Below the pieces are notes generated by a model. The model ran no database searches, had not been told where the DNA came from, and was given only the letters and a program-made list of their open reading frames with translations. Of a DNA stretch of 64,000 bases, positions 32,758 through 43,899 are shown piece by piece. Where the stretch lies: contig JAJHZJ010000531.1 in assembly GCA_023548195.1 (NCBI GenBank), positions 3,086,802-3,150,801 of the forward strand, written 5' to 3'. Every line of letters begins with the position of its first letter. Position 1 is the stretch's first letter. The position numbers and the translations under genes were made by a program. Source of the DNA: Bettongia penicillata ogilbyi. Lineage: Eukaryota > Chordata > Mammalia > Diprotodontia > Potoroidae.

Positions 32758-33099
32758 ATGGCATCTCTGTTTGTAAAGAAAATGATGCTTGCCATCAGCA
32801 GTCCTCTTTTCCACATGAGCAGATATTCAGCAAAACCTTCCTCAATCTCTGCATTCCTGTTTGCCTCACGACAAAGTACAGTCCCCATAAATGCAGGTCC
32901 CATGAAGTATAGCTCAATAATTCACCCATTTCTTTCACGTTACCTACTTCCATCCTTTCAACCTGCTCTTGGGTTCAAAACAAAAGCTGTTCTGAAGAAG
33001 CGCTGCAAGGACTGTTATTTTGTGAAAAGGCGTGGACGATGGTTTGTGTATTGTGCAACAAATCCAAGACACAAGCAACGGCAGTTGAAGTCTCTTTAA
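32758..33099 (+). CDS. MRPL36: Mitochondrial ribosomal protein bL36m
   Basis: MRPL36 encodes bL36m, a small zinc-ribbon protein of the large mitoribosomal subunit. The 113-residue frame starts at the first ATG after the acceptor (exon start 32745) and ends at TAA 33097-33099. Residues 1-72 are the poorly conserved mitochondrial extension: basic, Ser-rich, with few acidic residues, ending in PALGFKTK. Residues 79-110 form the L36 domain. KRCKDCYFVKRRGRWFVYC supplies Cys83, Cys86 and Cys99, and PRHKQRQ supplies His105, the four expected zinc ligands with bacterial-like spacing. The protein is about ten residues longer than the human one, all in the N-terminal part. The frame is intact. The nearest gene is NDUFS6 on the opposite strand, as at the equivalent human locus. 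Confidence 0.97.
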   Translation: MASLFVKKMMLAISSPLFHMSRYSAKPSSISAFLFASRQSTVPINAGPMKYSSIIHPFLSRYLLPSFQPALGFKTKAVLKKRCKDCYFVKRRGRWFVYCATNPRHKQRQLKSL

Positions 33100-33206
33100 T
33101 TTCTGAAATGACATTCAATATACTGCCCATCCTTCAGAAAACTTAATTAATTGAAGAAAGCAAAAACTGAAACAACCGAAACCAGTCAAATGTTGGAAAT
33201 AATACT

Positions 33207-33511
33207 ATTAAATAACAGTATCATAAAAATTGGTGATAAAATAGTTTTTATTTCTGTAACTGTCATTTAAGAAATGCATTTTAAAAATCTTATGCTCAAT
33301 AGGTGGTTGAATGACTGGACCCAAAGAGGTTTCATTAATGGATTTGTGAAACTGGAGGGCCCCAACGTGCTTGATTCTGGGCTATATTTAAATCTCTTAG
33401 TAATTTGGATAAAGGTATTGTAACAAGAGAGGATTCTATTGGGTGTAGGAGCAGTACTACTCAGAAATGATTGTTAAAAAAAAAGTACTATTAGCATTTT
33501 AAAAGAATAAA
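33207..33511 (+). terminator. MRPL36: MRPL36 3'UTR polyadenylation signal candidates
   Basis: Two candidate signals follow the stop: ATTAAA at 33207-33212, with a U-rich region near 33245, and canonical AATAAA at 33506-33511. Which one is used cannot be told from sequence. Confidence 0.45.
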
Positions 33512-33654
33512 AGTTGCTTAAGAGGCTTGAGAGACTGTTGTAGCAAGATGTTTAAAACTGTATTAATTCTAGAACTTAGCTCTATACAAAGGTAATGTAT
33601 GAATGATAGGGGTAATGAAAGGAAATACTCAGATATGGATTGTGCAAATATGAG

Positions 33655-33870
33655 TTTTGTTCACCAAGAGTGTGGTACAGTGAAAAGAACACTGGACTTA
33701 GGAGGCCTGGAATCAAGTCACAAGTCCAATTATAGCTTTGCCTTCTGCTTTCCTTTCACCACACAAGTCCCATAATTTCTCTGGTCCTTGGTTTCTTCAT
33801 CTGTAGAATGAAGTGGTTCAATTTGATGATCTCCGTAGTCCCATGTAGCTTTCATATGCTGTACTATTTC
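33655..33870 (+). repeat. MIR-like SINE
   Basis: The head gtggtacagtgaaaagaaca, a weak core, and tttcttcatctgtagaatga identify an old plus-strand CORE-SINE. Confidence 0.7.
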
Positions 33871-33957
33871 CACTTCATGAAATCTTTGAATAGGAGATGA
33901 GCTACATCTTAAAATGGTGAATTCAGCAGTTCTATAAATGCTTTGATCTTTGATGTT

Positions 33958-35450
33958 CAAGACACTGTGCTAAGTGTTAGGGAGGAAAAGCCACACATGG
34001 AATAGAATCTGCCCTCAAGGAGCTTCACATTCTCTTCGGGGGTTATCGTGTATACACAAATGAATGTATTATGTAGAAAATTGAAGAGCACCAAGCCAGT
34101 AGGATGAGGAAGGACTTCATGGTGGTGGCACCTAGGCTGTGCCTGGAAGAAAGATAGGGATTTTGAGAGATGGAGAAGAGGAGGGAGAGCATTCCAGGCA
34201 TATGAGATGGCTTGTTAGGATATGTGAAAGGAGGACATGGATCTTCAGTTCAGGAAACAGTAATCCAATCTGGTTGGAGTGGAGAGTTAATGAGAGGAAG
34301 TAAGTATGCAAAGGTAAGTGGGAACCACAATGTCCAAGGGCTTTAAATCCTAGGCTGAAGATTTTGTAATTCTAAAGATGACAGGGAGCCCCTGAAGGTT
34401 TTCAAAGTGGTCAGACCTGTGTTTTAGGAGTATTATTTTGGTAGCTGCATAGAAGAGTAGATTGGAGATGAGAGACTGGAAACAGATTAATTAGAAGGCT
34501 ATTTTGGTTGTCTAAGTAACTAGGTCTGAACTAGGATAGTGACTACAGATACAAGAAATACTATGGATGTAAAATCAACAGCTCACTATAGATTAAGGGG
34601 AGAGAAGAGTGAAGAATGAATCTAAGGTTTTGAACCTAGGTGACTGAGCTGTCAGTTCACTCAACAGAGGATTGAAGGAGGGACACGTTTAGGAGAAAAA
34701 TGTGTTCTAAACCTAAGCTACCTTACAGAACATCAATTACAGAACATATCCAGGAGATATTCAACAGATATATGCATAATTGGAGTTCAGGAGTGACATT
34801 ACAAATAAATACATATCTTTAAAAAACATCTATATAACACTAACATTCAAACCTCTGGGGGAGAGGGTGAAGAGACAGACTTCACAAACCATAGGGTATA
34901 CCAAAGATGGGGAAGGCAAAAAAAAAGACCTAAGAGATTTCATAGTTGAGAGATTATTGATGACTTTAAAGAGAATAACCTCAAATTACAAGGGGTTAAG
35001 AAGTAGAGTGAGTATAGAGTCTTCCTAGGAATTTGGAAGTAAAGGGAAAAAAATATAAATTGGTAGCTTGAGGGGAATCACAGGATCATGTTAATGTGTT
35101 TCTGGACAAGCAGGTGTGTAGGTAGTGACAAGTGTTCATTATTTTTTTGGTGGGGGGAGTAGGTAAGGAAAGATTGAGGGGACAAAATACTGGAGGAGAC
35201 AAGGAATGGGATCAAGGGCACAATTCAGAGGAATTGACTTTGACAGAGAGACCAGCCATTTTTCTGACACAAAGAAGAGGATGGGTGAACAAGGGGTTTT
35301 AATGTATGAAGTAGGAAAATCAGAAATAAGGCCATCTATTGATAGTGAGAGTAGGGAAGAATTGGGAGTTTGAGGAAAGAAGAAATTTGGAGCATATATT
35401 GAGGGGATTTGGATAGAGACTTTCAAGGAAATTTGTTTTTCCATATAGCA
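33958..35450 (-). mobile_element. L2 LINE, minus strand, degraded
   Basis: The plus strand starts with the complement of the L2 3' end (gacactgtgctaagtgttag, ccctcaaggagcttcacatt). It continues through complements of L2 ORF2 (gagcattccaggcatatgag, gtggtcagacctgtgtttta) and further upstream ORF2 sequence to about 35450. All frames are broken. Confidence 0.7.
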
Positions 35451-35964
35451 CTGAAGGAATCCTTGGGATTAGATACAAAGTTGTAGCAGACCCACTTTGA
35501 TTGGTGCTGTAACTTCATTCAGTATATTGAACAGCTTGGAGATAAGAGTAAAGGTATCCTAATGGTGACAGTGATTTAAGCCAGTGAGAGGAACCACTGC
35601 CTTACATAGTTGTAAATAAATCTCCACAACTATTTGAGAAACTTGTACAGACCTAAAACAAACAGGTTCAGGAAGAATTTAGATAAATTTACGAATGGTA
35701 GGTCTCATATAATGCCATTAAGGGAAGCCAAGAGGGTTTGTGGGTTCCAAGACCAACCCAGAGCTAAGCTGTGAAATAGATATTCAGTTGCTTCCCTACT
35801 CAAGTTACAGGCCTAACAAGGTTGCTAAGTTAAGAATCGGAAAACTTTGGTTTAACTCCCAGTTCTGTCACTTACCAGCTGTGTGACTTTGGAATTCAGG
35901 GACTGGGAACTGAACCTAGTAGTCACTTATCTCTGAGCCTTCTTTCCTTATCTGTTAAAAAAAA

Positions 35965-36830
35965 GAATCAAGGAAATACGTATTAATCACCTGCGATATG
36001 GCAAACACTGCTAAGGGCTGGAGATAACAAAAATGAAGCAGTTTCTGCCCTCCAGGAACTTACATTCAGTTGAAGGTGACGATCTTTACATGTATTGGTA
36101 TATACAAAATTAATGCAGAGTAATTTGAGGGGAAGACAGCAGCTGAAAAGGTCTCAGGTAAAAAAATTTCTTTAAGAGACATGCAAAATCATAGAGATTA
36201 GGAGTAGAATCTTATGTGAGGAATAGGAAGAGGACCAGTTGTAGTATTGTATAAATGTATAAATATGGAGAGTATTGTATAAAGCTGGAAGGTAGGTGGG
36301 GTCAGGTGGTGAAGGGCTTCAAGTACCAAAGGACTTCATATTTACTTCTCAAAATAATGTGCCGCTGGAGTTTATTAAATAGGGGAATGGCATGGTTACA
36401 CCTATGCTTCAGGAATATCACTTTGGCAGTTGTATGGAGATGCACTGGAGAGATGAGTCGTGAGGCAGGGAAACCAAATAGGAGGCTGAGAAGTTATGGA
36501 ATTCCGAATGAGGGTGGTTGTGAATATGTAAGAGGTACCATCAGCAAAACTTGGAAACTGATTGGATATGAGGGAGAGTGAGGAGTGGAAGATGACTCCA
36601 GTGTTGTGAACCTGTTGTATAACCAGAAGGATTGTGGTCTCTGCACAGAAACAGGGAAATTCAGTGGAGGGATTGAGGGAAAAGATAATGGATTTTGTTT
36701 TGGAGATAATGAATTAGAAATGTCCAGTAGGCAGTTTATGATGAGAGACTGGAACTTAGAAGAAAGACTAGATCTGTAGATCCCTCAGAGTAAGCTTATT
36801 CTGAAGGGATTGATATGAGGAAAAACTTTG
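35965..36830 (-). mobile_element. L2 LINE, minus strand, second copy
   Basis: Begins with the L2 3' end complement (cactgctaagggctggagat, ctgccctccaggaacttaca). It runs through ctggagtttattaaatagggg-type and tatcactttggcagttgtat-type ORF2 complements to gaaatgtccagtaggcagtt near 36718. Open frames here are chance survivals in an old copy. Confidence 0.7.
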
Positions 36831-37385
36831 TGAGTGTTAAAGTATTATGTAAATTGTCAATACTCCTTGAACCTAAAACCTTAGGTTGATCCTGGGACTG
36901 CCCAAGGTATCCCATTATAGACCTACATTCCAGACTACACTTCCAGGGCAACCATTAAAAAAAAAACAACTCCCAATAACTTTTTGATCAATATTTTGTT
37001 GCCTTAAAACTATTTGAAACATGGAAATGTAACATATCTCAATATCCCCTTATCCTAGCTTTGGCCAGAGCAAAGGGGCAGTACTGAATCATGAGACTGG
37101 ACAGAGAAAACAACTTTCTGTTAACAAGGTTGGGCCTATTTAATTCAAAACCTGACCTATTTTTGAAAAGGGAATAGCACTCCCCAGATGACTGTTGGAT
37201 GTGACCAGTTTAAATAATAGGAGATGTCTATAGCCAAATAGAAAAGTCTGTGATTTATAGAAAAATAGAAGATTCTATCTTTAGGGGGTGCTGGAGAGCA
37301 GGTTTCAGAAGGAAAAAGAAATAGTACACATAGTCTAGCTAGGTTTTCCTTCTATAACCTGTTCTTAGCATCCCCTAAGGGTCAC
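36831..37385. other. Intergenic, no feature recognised
   Basis: Between the second L2 copy and the SINE at 37390. No repeat or coding similarity identified. Confidence 0.55.
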
Positions 37386-37389
37386 AGGA

Positions 37390-37650
37390 AAGGAAGGAAA
37401 CAAGTATTTATTAAGTGCCCACTATGTGCCAGGCACTGTGCTCAGCACTTATTATCTCATTTTATCATCACAACAACCCTAGAAGGCAGGCACTATTATT
37501 ATCCCCATTTTACTTTTGAGGGAACTGAGGCAGACAGAAATTAAGTGACTTGCCTAGTGTCACACTAGTGTCAGAATCCAGATTTGAACGCAGTTCTTTC
37601 TGCCTTCAGGTGCAGTGCTCGAACCACTGTGTCAGCTATCTGCCTGTGCT
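37390..37650 (-). repeat. tRNA/CORE-type SINE, minus
   Basis: Reads on the plus strand as the SINE complement: atttattaagtgcccactat, ccattttacttttgagggaactgagg-type, ttaagtgacttgcctagtgt, and cgaaccactgtgtcagctat at the 5' end of the element. Confidence 0.8.
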
Positions 37651-38614
37651 TTCTTGTACTCTGTATTTCTGAATTATTTCACAGATTAAACATAATAAAA
37701 AGTCCAAAGTGCTATTTTAATATCCTACAAAAGTTTTAGTATTCACTGGCTTTTATAAGTAGCTTCTTTTATGGTTCAGTGTTTTGCTGTTCTCAATTAA
37801 TAGCTTCCTAGTAGCATTTGTCTTTTTGTATTCAGCATAACTCAATTACTGATGAATTATGACCATTCTTAAATTTATAATGTTTCCCCATAGAAGCCTG
37901 TAAAATACAATGTGTAGATAAAAGATCATACCTTGAGTGTTTTCCATGTAGTGTAGAGTTGCTGCTGATCAATGCAGAGCAGGCAGCATAAGGGACAGTT
38001 TATGGGTTGTGATTTTGTGGAGGAGTTTGTAAAAAGTCCCCATCTGATTCCCCACCAATTCTTCTCTCAGCCTAAGGGAGTGGTCCCCAAATTCCATAGA
38101 GTTTAATTTGATAAGGCTTTTGTTCCTTAGTAAAATACAAATTTTCCTGGGAAAAATAGAACAGTATTTGTGTCTCAGTGTGAATGAGCTGTCATGGCTT
38201 TTCCTAAAAACTGATTTTGATAAGAGGGGTAGAAGACCTTATTAGGATATTGGGCACTGGCAGGGGGAAAGGGGGCTGCCAACCAGTGGCGAAAAAGTCA
38301 GAATCAGGTAACAAGGAGGGCCTGGAAACAGGCCTTAGTTTGAATCTTGCTTAGGTCTTAATTTTGTCTAAGTCTAGGGTTCATCCTTGAAACTCCTGGG
38401 GGAGGGAAGCTTAACATTCATCTGCTTTTAGTGGTATATACTTTATGAAGAGATAATTAAAAAAATAAAAGTTCCCCAGCTTCACTTGTCATATCTCCTG
38501 AGAACAGAACAGTGGGCCTAGCTCCAGTGGAACAATTTTAGGTATAAAGATGAATTTCCTAAAAACAGAGATTTTTATTAAATAGGACATTAATTGCTTT
38601 AATCTTTACATCTA

Positions 38615-38860
38615 GAAGTCAGGTAGGTGGTGCTGTGGGTAGTGTGCTGGGCTTGCAATCAGAGAGACCTGAGTAAATTGCTGCCTCAGAACTTAATAGC
38701 TGTGTGACCCTGGACAAGCCACTTAACATCTCATTCTGAATTTTCTCATCCAAATAAATATCCTTTCTGTACTGTCATAAGGATCAAGTGAGTTAGTATA
38801 TGTAAAGTGCTTTTCAAGGCTTAAAGTCTTATAAAAATGCTATTACTATTATCTTCCAAG
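38615..38860 (+). repeat. tRNA/CORE-type SINE, plus
   Basis: Head gtaggtggtgctgtgggtag, core ctgtgtgaccctggacaagc, and a tail with gatcaagtgagttagtatatg-type and gtaaagtgcttttcaaggct. Confidence 0.8.
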
Positions 38861-38869
38861 AGCTTTTAG

Positions 38870-41267
38870 AATCAACTGCTGTTTTTTAAAAATACAAAAA
38901 GCCTCTCTGTCTGGGTTAGCTTAAATTAATCTAGTAGGTCCTTTCAGATCTTAAGATTCTAAGATTTCACTAACTACGAAAATGCTAGAAGTAAAGGAGA
39001 ATATTAATCAGGTAAATATCCCTTTAATTGAACAAAAAATTTCTGAGAAATTTGCCTAGAGGCTAAGACTGCATGTTACATGTTATCTTTATTTTTTTTT
39101 TTTTGGCAAATTAGTTTTTTAATGTCTGTTTCATAAATGTTGAGAGATACTTCTTTATCAGAGGTCAGACAGACTCAGAAATATAACAGTGCGTGAAATC
39201 TGTATCTAGAGATTACTCATCCAGCACTAGAGTAAAAACTGGGGTGGTCAGCAGGTATCCTTCATCAAATTTTCTTTGCTGTTACTTTTGACGTTATAGC
39301 ATTTACTTGTTAAGAAGATGCATAAGTATTCTAAGAAACATAGTAGTTTTTTGTGGTGCAATTTTCAAAATTTCTAAACTTAGATACATTCCCTGTGATT
39401 TTCTAGCTGTGATTCCCTAAATTAAGGCCTTCTGGATTATCTTTTTCCCTTCTTGTATACTACATTTTTTGGTTGTTGCTGATATATGTCATATGGTTTT
39501 GTTTTTGTTTTGGTATGAGAACAAAATTTTAAGGCAGAATGAAGGGACTCTCTAAATTAATATTCCAAGAGTTTATCAAACCAGTTGCTAAATAATGAAC
39601 AAAAAAATTCAAGAGAAAATGTAAAATGGGCACTAATTTTAGTTGAAGCACCCATATCTAATGTGGTACTACTAAGAGCCCTTTATTACTTATCTGGGTG
39701 GTTCTGAAAGGAGCACACTACAGAGTATTTTGTTATTGTGTATTATGTGATAATCAGTCACTTGCTCACTGAGGGTGGGTAACAATTTAAGCCAGACAAG
39801 TAGAAAATAATGCTAATTTCTTTTATTATATTATCAGTCTGCCTTCTTAGAGGAGCCTGGACTGGTAATAAATGGGTGAAATGGAATATTTTTAATATTT
39901 GTTTATTAGATGTAGTTCTTTTTCCCATTTACTCTTTTTTTCTATTTGATTTCCCAATTTATAAAGCAAATTGTTTTTCTATTTCTCCTTTGATATTAAT
40001 GATTTTTTTCCAATGTGTCCCAGATTATCTTTTTTTTTTTTGTTTAAATACTATGGCAACGCAAAGGGAAAAATGTGAAATTTAAAGAACAAAGAAGACT
40101 GTTTTATAATGCATGAGAAATTGATTTGGGCTATGTCAATATCTGAAAAGAGATCTGTCAGCTAGCCCCAGTGTACCTCACTGATCCAGCTAGACAAAGC
40201 TCACCAAGTGTTCAGACAATTTTTCCCCATTACCTATTATTGCTGTTAAAGACCTATTGTTCCATATATCAAAGAACAATGCCATTTCCCTCCCCCATAC
40301 AACTTCACCACTATCTGACACTCACAAATGTACACAAATTCCAAGACCTTTTCCCCAGTCGACATGTCTTTTAAGAATCTGTGAAAGTCCTATTTTCATT
40401 TAAGATTGTTGTCTAAATGAGCAATTCCTTTTGTGGTAGAATTTACTTACCCATTTAAAATATGCCTTGTTACTTTTATCAGCCTGTTCACTGCCAAGTT
40501 GTTTTAAGATTGAATAAGATATACATGGAGCTCTCTACTTCCAACCTGATTTCCTGCTCACCAGTTGTAGGCATTTGTGCATAAAGAAAAGCCATATAAT
40601 ATCTCCTGGTGCCTTAATGCTTGAGATAGTCCCTAGTAGCCTTGGTACCACCTCTCTTGGAATTTACATTTAGATTAATTTGGCTATTCAATTAAAAAAA
40701 CAAGAGAGACAGAAATCAAGATTGTACCTTTCTTGGATAATTGACAGGATGATTCCCAGTCTTGATTGGGTGACCCTCAAAGTTTATCTTCCAGAGCCAT
40801 AACTAGGATAGGGTTCAAGGAGACTTTATCTCAGAAGTGCTTGAAATCCAAAAAGGTGGTAGGGCAAGGTTTGTGGTATTTTTCCTTTTTCCACATCACC
40901 AACATGGAGGGAAGCTGGTATACTCCCTTTGGCATTCACATCAGGAGCTGAGGGGTCAGTGGAAACCCTACTCACGTAGGCACCCTGGGAGAAAAGGTAT
41001 ACCCCCGAGCTCTCCTCTCCCCACAAAGTCCTATTGTGCCACACCCTTTTTCAGTTCCACTTTTCCCTTTGAGGCATTCTGTTTGGGTACCACTTGGCCT
41101 GAGGACCTGTACTGTGTAGGACACCCCAGATCAACAGTGATGGTGACTTACCACTGATCTGAGGGTCTTTGTATCTTGCTTTTTTCCCTTTCTCAGCTGA
41201 ATTTGTGATGGCTCTAGAGCTCTCAAGTTCTCCCTTAAAGGGGAACAATAAAGTTCTCAAAGTAAGT
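38870..41267. other. Intergenic, no gene recognised
   Basis: AT-rich sequence without assignable repeats except a segment near 40078-40180 that resembles 25395-25500. The more GC-balanced part at 40700-41260 carries AATAAA near its right end and could be an unrecognised LTR or other retroposon. I could not establish this. Confidence 0.5.
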
Positions 41268-41281
41268 CATGTCAGTTTTCT

Positions 41282-41963
41282 TTTTTTTCTTTTTATTTTT
41301 TTTAATGTTTTACAATCATTTCCTTAAAATTAAGATTTTATCCCTCCTGCACCTTCCCTCCACTACCCCCCTCCCTCCCTATGGCAGCATACAATTTTGT
41401 ATAGGTTCTACATATACTTTCCTATTGAGCACATTTCCACTATAGTCATGCTATGTAGTCGAACTAAAATAAATGGAAGAAATCATATAACAAATCAAAA
41501 CATAATACACTGAAACCCACCCACACACAAACATGATCTGCTACATTCTGCGAATGACTTCCATATTTCTTTCTCTGAGTGTGGAAGGCATTTTGCCTTA
41601 GAAGACCAACATTAGGATTTTTTTTTTCTCAGTAAGTTCTTGTGTTATTACAAAGTTCCAAGTCTACCAGAAAAACTCTCACACACTGTGGTCGTTGCTG
41701 TGCACAAAGTTCTCCTGGTTCTGCTCCTTTCACTCAGCATCAGATCATGTAAGTCCTTCCAGGCCTCCCTGAAGTCTTCTTGTTCATCATTTCTTATGGC
41801 ACAGTAGTACTCCATTACATTCATATACCATAATTTATTCAGCCATTCCCCAATTGATGGGCATCCCCTTGACTTCCAGTTTTTGGCTACCACAAAGAGT
41901 GCTGCTATGAATATTTTTGTACACGTGGGACCCTTTCCTGTTTTTATAATCTCTTGGGGATAC
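41282..41963 (-). mobile_element. 5'-truncated L1, minus strand, with target-site duplication
   Basis: The poly(T) start at 41281-41300 is the complement of the L1 A-tail. It continues through the 3'UTR into ORF2 C-terminal sequence (WLNKLWYMNVMEYYCAIRND read on the minus strand near 41800) and stops abruptly near 41963. The 14 bases catgtcagttttct occur at 41268-41281 and 41964-41977, a direct duplication defining the insertion. Confidence 0.88.
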
Positions 41964-42227
41964 CATGTCAGTTTTCTAAAGACAAAGATGTAAATACACT
42001 TTGGAGTCTGTAGAATATTATAGGATTAATAAAAAATACTTGGGTCAAAGTTTGTAATCAGTAATTTTTGGAGACCCTCTTCCCTTTTCAACCTTTGAAT
42101 TTTCCATTGTAACAGAGAAGAAAAAATAGCTAAGAAAAACTAACCAATAACAGATTGCATCTCCCCAGTCAAATGAAATAACATATGTAAAGCATTTTGC
42201 AAATTTTAAAGCACTGTTAATGTTAGG

Positions 42228-42228
<1 letters not shown>

Positions 42229-42286
<58 letters not shown>
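42229..42286 (+). repeat. (TCA)n trinucleotide microsatellite
   Basis: About 19 uninterrupted TCA units. In one frame it would encode polyhistidine, but no gene context supports coding. Confidence 0.97.
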
Positions 42287-42534
42287 TGACAGCGTGTATA
42301 GCATTCTGTTCCCAAAGTCTCCCACTCATCCAAGAAAGGAGGAAGGTACATTCCCTCATCTTTTCTCACAGGCCAAAATTGATCATTATAGCAAATATAG
42401 CTATACTTTTATATCATGATGGTTACAACATTTGGCTTCTTTTTATTATGCAGTTTTTTGTTTTGTTTACATTAATTTTTTTAATGCCTTCTTTTCCACT
42501 TCCTGCCCCCACTTAAGAAAAAAAACAAAACCCT

Positions 42535-43150
42535 CAGCTTTTATTTGGAGTACAGATTCATACATTCCTGGGCTTCAGATCTTACTGAAAGCAGCAATAC
42601 CAGTGGTCTACACAATAAACTTCAGTTTGGTGATCTTCTGCATCTGCAGCTTTCAAATGGCATATTCTACAGGCTTCATCAGCTTAAAGCATCTTTTATC
42701 TAGTCCACTCAGCTGGATAGAATCTGTACACTTTCTCAAATTTGCCATTCCTGTGTCATCATCCCAAGATTTGATATCCAGGGGAATGGAAGACAGTGAT
42801 GAGCTCTGACTTTTTGGTCATCTCTGCTTGATGCTGAATCCACTTCTGAAGCTACCTCCTTGTCTTTTTCTTCATTGTCACTACCAAGCAGGTTGATATC
42901 CTTTGCTAGTGTGGTCACCAGTGATATGGTGGGCAGTTACACCTTCTGTATAGGGAAGACATACTAGATCTGTGGAGCAGAGAACAGTGGAAGGAAGAAC
43001 ATTTCTTCAGTCCAGTTTCTAACTGGGGGTGGTGAGTTACAAATTGTCAAGCACTCTTCAAAGACCCATGTTCTCCACCTCCATGTTGGCAGTTCTGGTA
43101 GTTTACTGTGGTTCTCACTGGAGTAGGCAATTGCAGAGGGAATGTCATAC
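42535..43150 (-). pseudogene. Processed pseudogene resembling EEF1D
   Basis: Read on the minus strand, successive fragments in shifting frames match translation elongation factor 1-delta, the guanine-nucleotide exchange subunit of the eEF1 complex. Near 42900 it reads DINLLGSDNEEKDKEVASE, the acidic linker of EEF1D. Near 42770 it reads degraded DIKSWDDDTGMANL-type sequence, the start of the exchange domain. Near 42580 it reads GIAAFSKI followed by a stop, the family C-terminus. Upstream, a VENMGL-type segment near 43080 matches the leucine-zipper region. Stops and frameshifts are numerous, no introns are seen, and the central part of the exchange domain is badly eroded. An AATAAA lies shortly after the stop on the minus strand. 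EEF1B2 is a less likely parent because of the GSDNEEKDKE signature. Confidence 0.75.
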
Positions 43151-43344
43151 TATATCAGATGCCTGAAATCATTAGAAAGCTCAGTTATTAAGGCAGTATA
43201 TGCTAATCTCTCTACTTCCTTTACCCCAGTAATCTCTATTAAGTCAGGAACAGTGTTTTCCTTCATCTCATTAGTACTAAGCGTGATGCCTCACATAAAT
43301 TAAGCATTCAATAAAATGTAACTGATCATCATCATAACAAAAAT

Positions 43345-43570
43345 GATGCTAACTAAATATAGCACAATAAGGTTTACAGGAGCACTTTACAGTTATCTCA
43401 TTTTATCCTCACAAGAACACTATAAGGTAGGTTGTTATCCCCGGTTTACAGATGAAGAAACTGAGGCTGGGAGAGGTTAAATAACTTGGCCCAGGTCACA
43501 CAGGAAGTGTCTGAGGCAGGATTTGAACCCAAGTCTTCCTGACTCCAGGTCCATTGTTCCATCTAGGTGC
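43345..43570 (-). repeat. MIR-like SINE, minus
   Basis: The complement order is tttatcctcacaagaacact, ttacagatgaagaaactgag, acttggcccaggtcacacag, then ggatttgaacccaagtcttc. This is a well-preserved minus-strand copy. Confidence 0.82.
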
Positions 43571-43734
43571 TTCTTTTTAATGGGTAAATTTTTAAATTCA
43601 TTTTTTTCTTTATTTTATTATTATGTGAAATCTTTAAGAAGTTTGCTGTTTAACATTTGCTCCAAATTTGGCAACAATTTAAAAAAAAGGAATGTCACCG
43701 TACCATGTTGAACATCAAATTCAGTGGTTTGAAA

Positions 43735-43895
43735 GATTGCAGATTTAGAGCTGAAGGCATTTTAAAGATAATTTAATCCAAATTCCTCATTTTATAGATG
43801 AAGAAACTGAATCCTAGAGGAATGAAGTCACTGTTCAGTCATATAGCTAGTAAGTGATAGAACTGACACTCCAAATCTAATTACCTGACTGAACG
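43735..43895. repeat. Old SINE/MIR-type fragment
   Basis: Contains cctcattttatagatgaaga, aactgaatcctagaggaatg and agctagtaagtgatagaact, all typical of an old CORE-SINE-related family. Confidence 0.6.
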
Positions 43896-43899
43896 CCCA

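Noticed and set aside
34000..36800. Open frames in purine-rich sequence right of MRPL36
   Set aside because: The sequence reads as the complement of L2 ORF2 and its 3' end; the frames are antisense or chance.
40700..41260. Possible LTR or retrogene with AATAAA near its right end
   Set aside because: No TG...CA ends, target duplication or recognisable coding similarity could be shown.
42220..42516. Polyhistidine-containing frame
   Set aside because: Produced by a (TCA)n microsatellite followed by unrelated AT-rich sequence.
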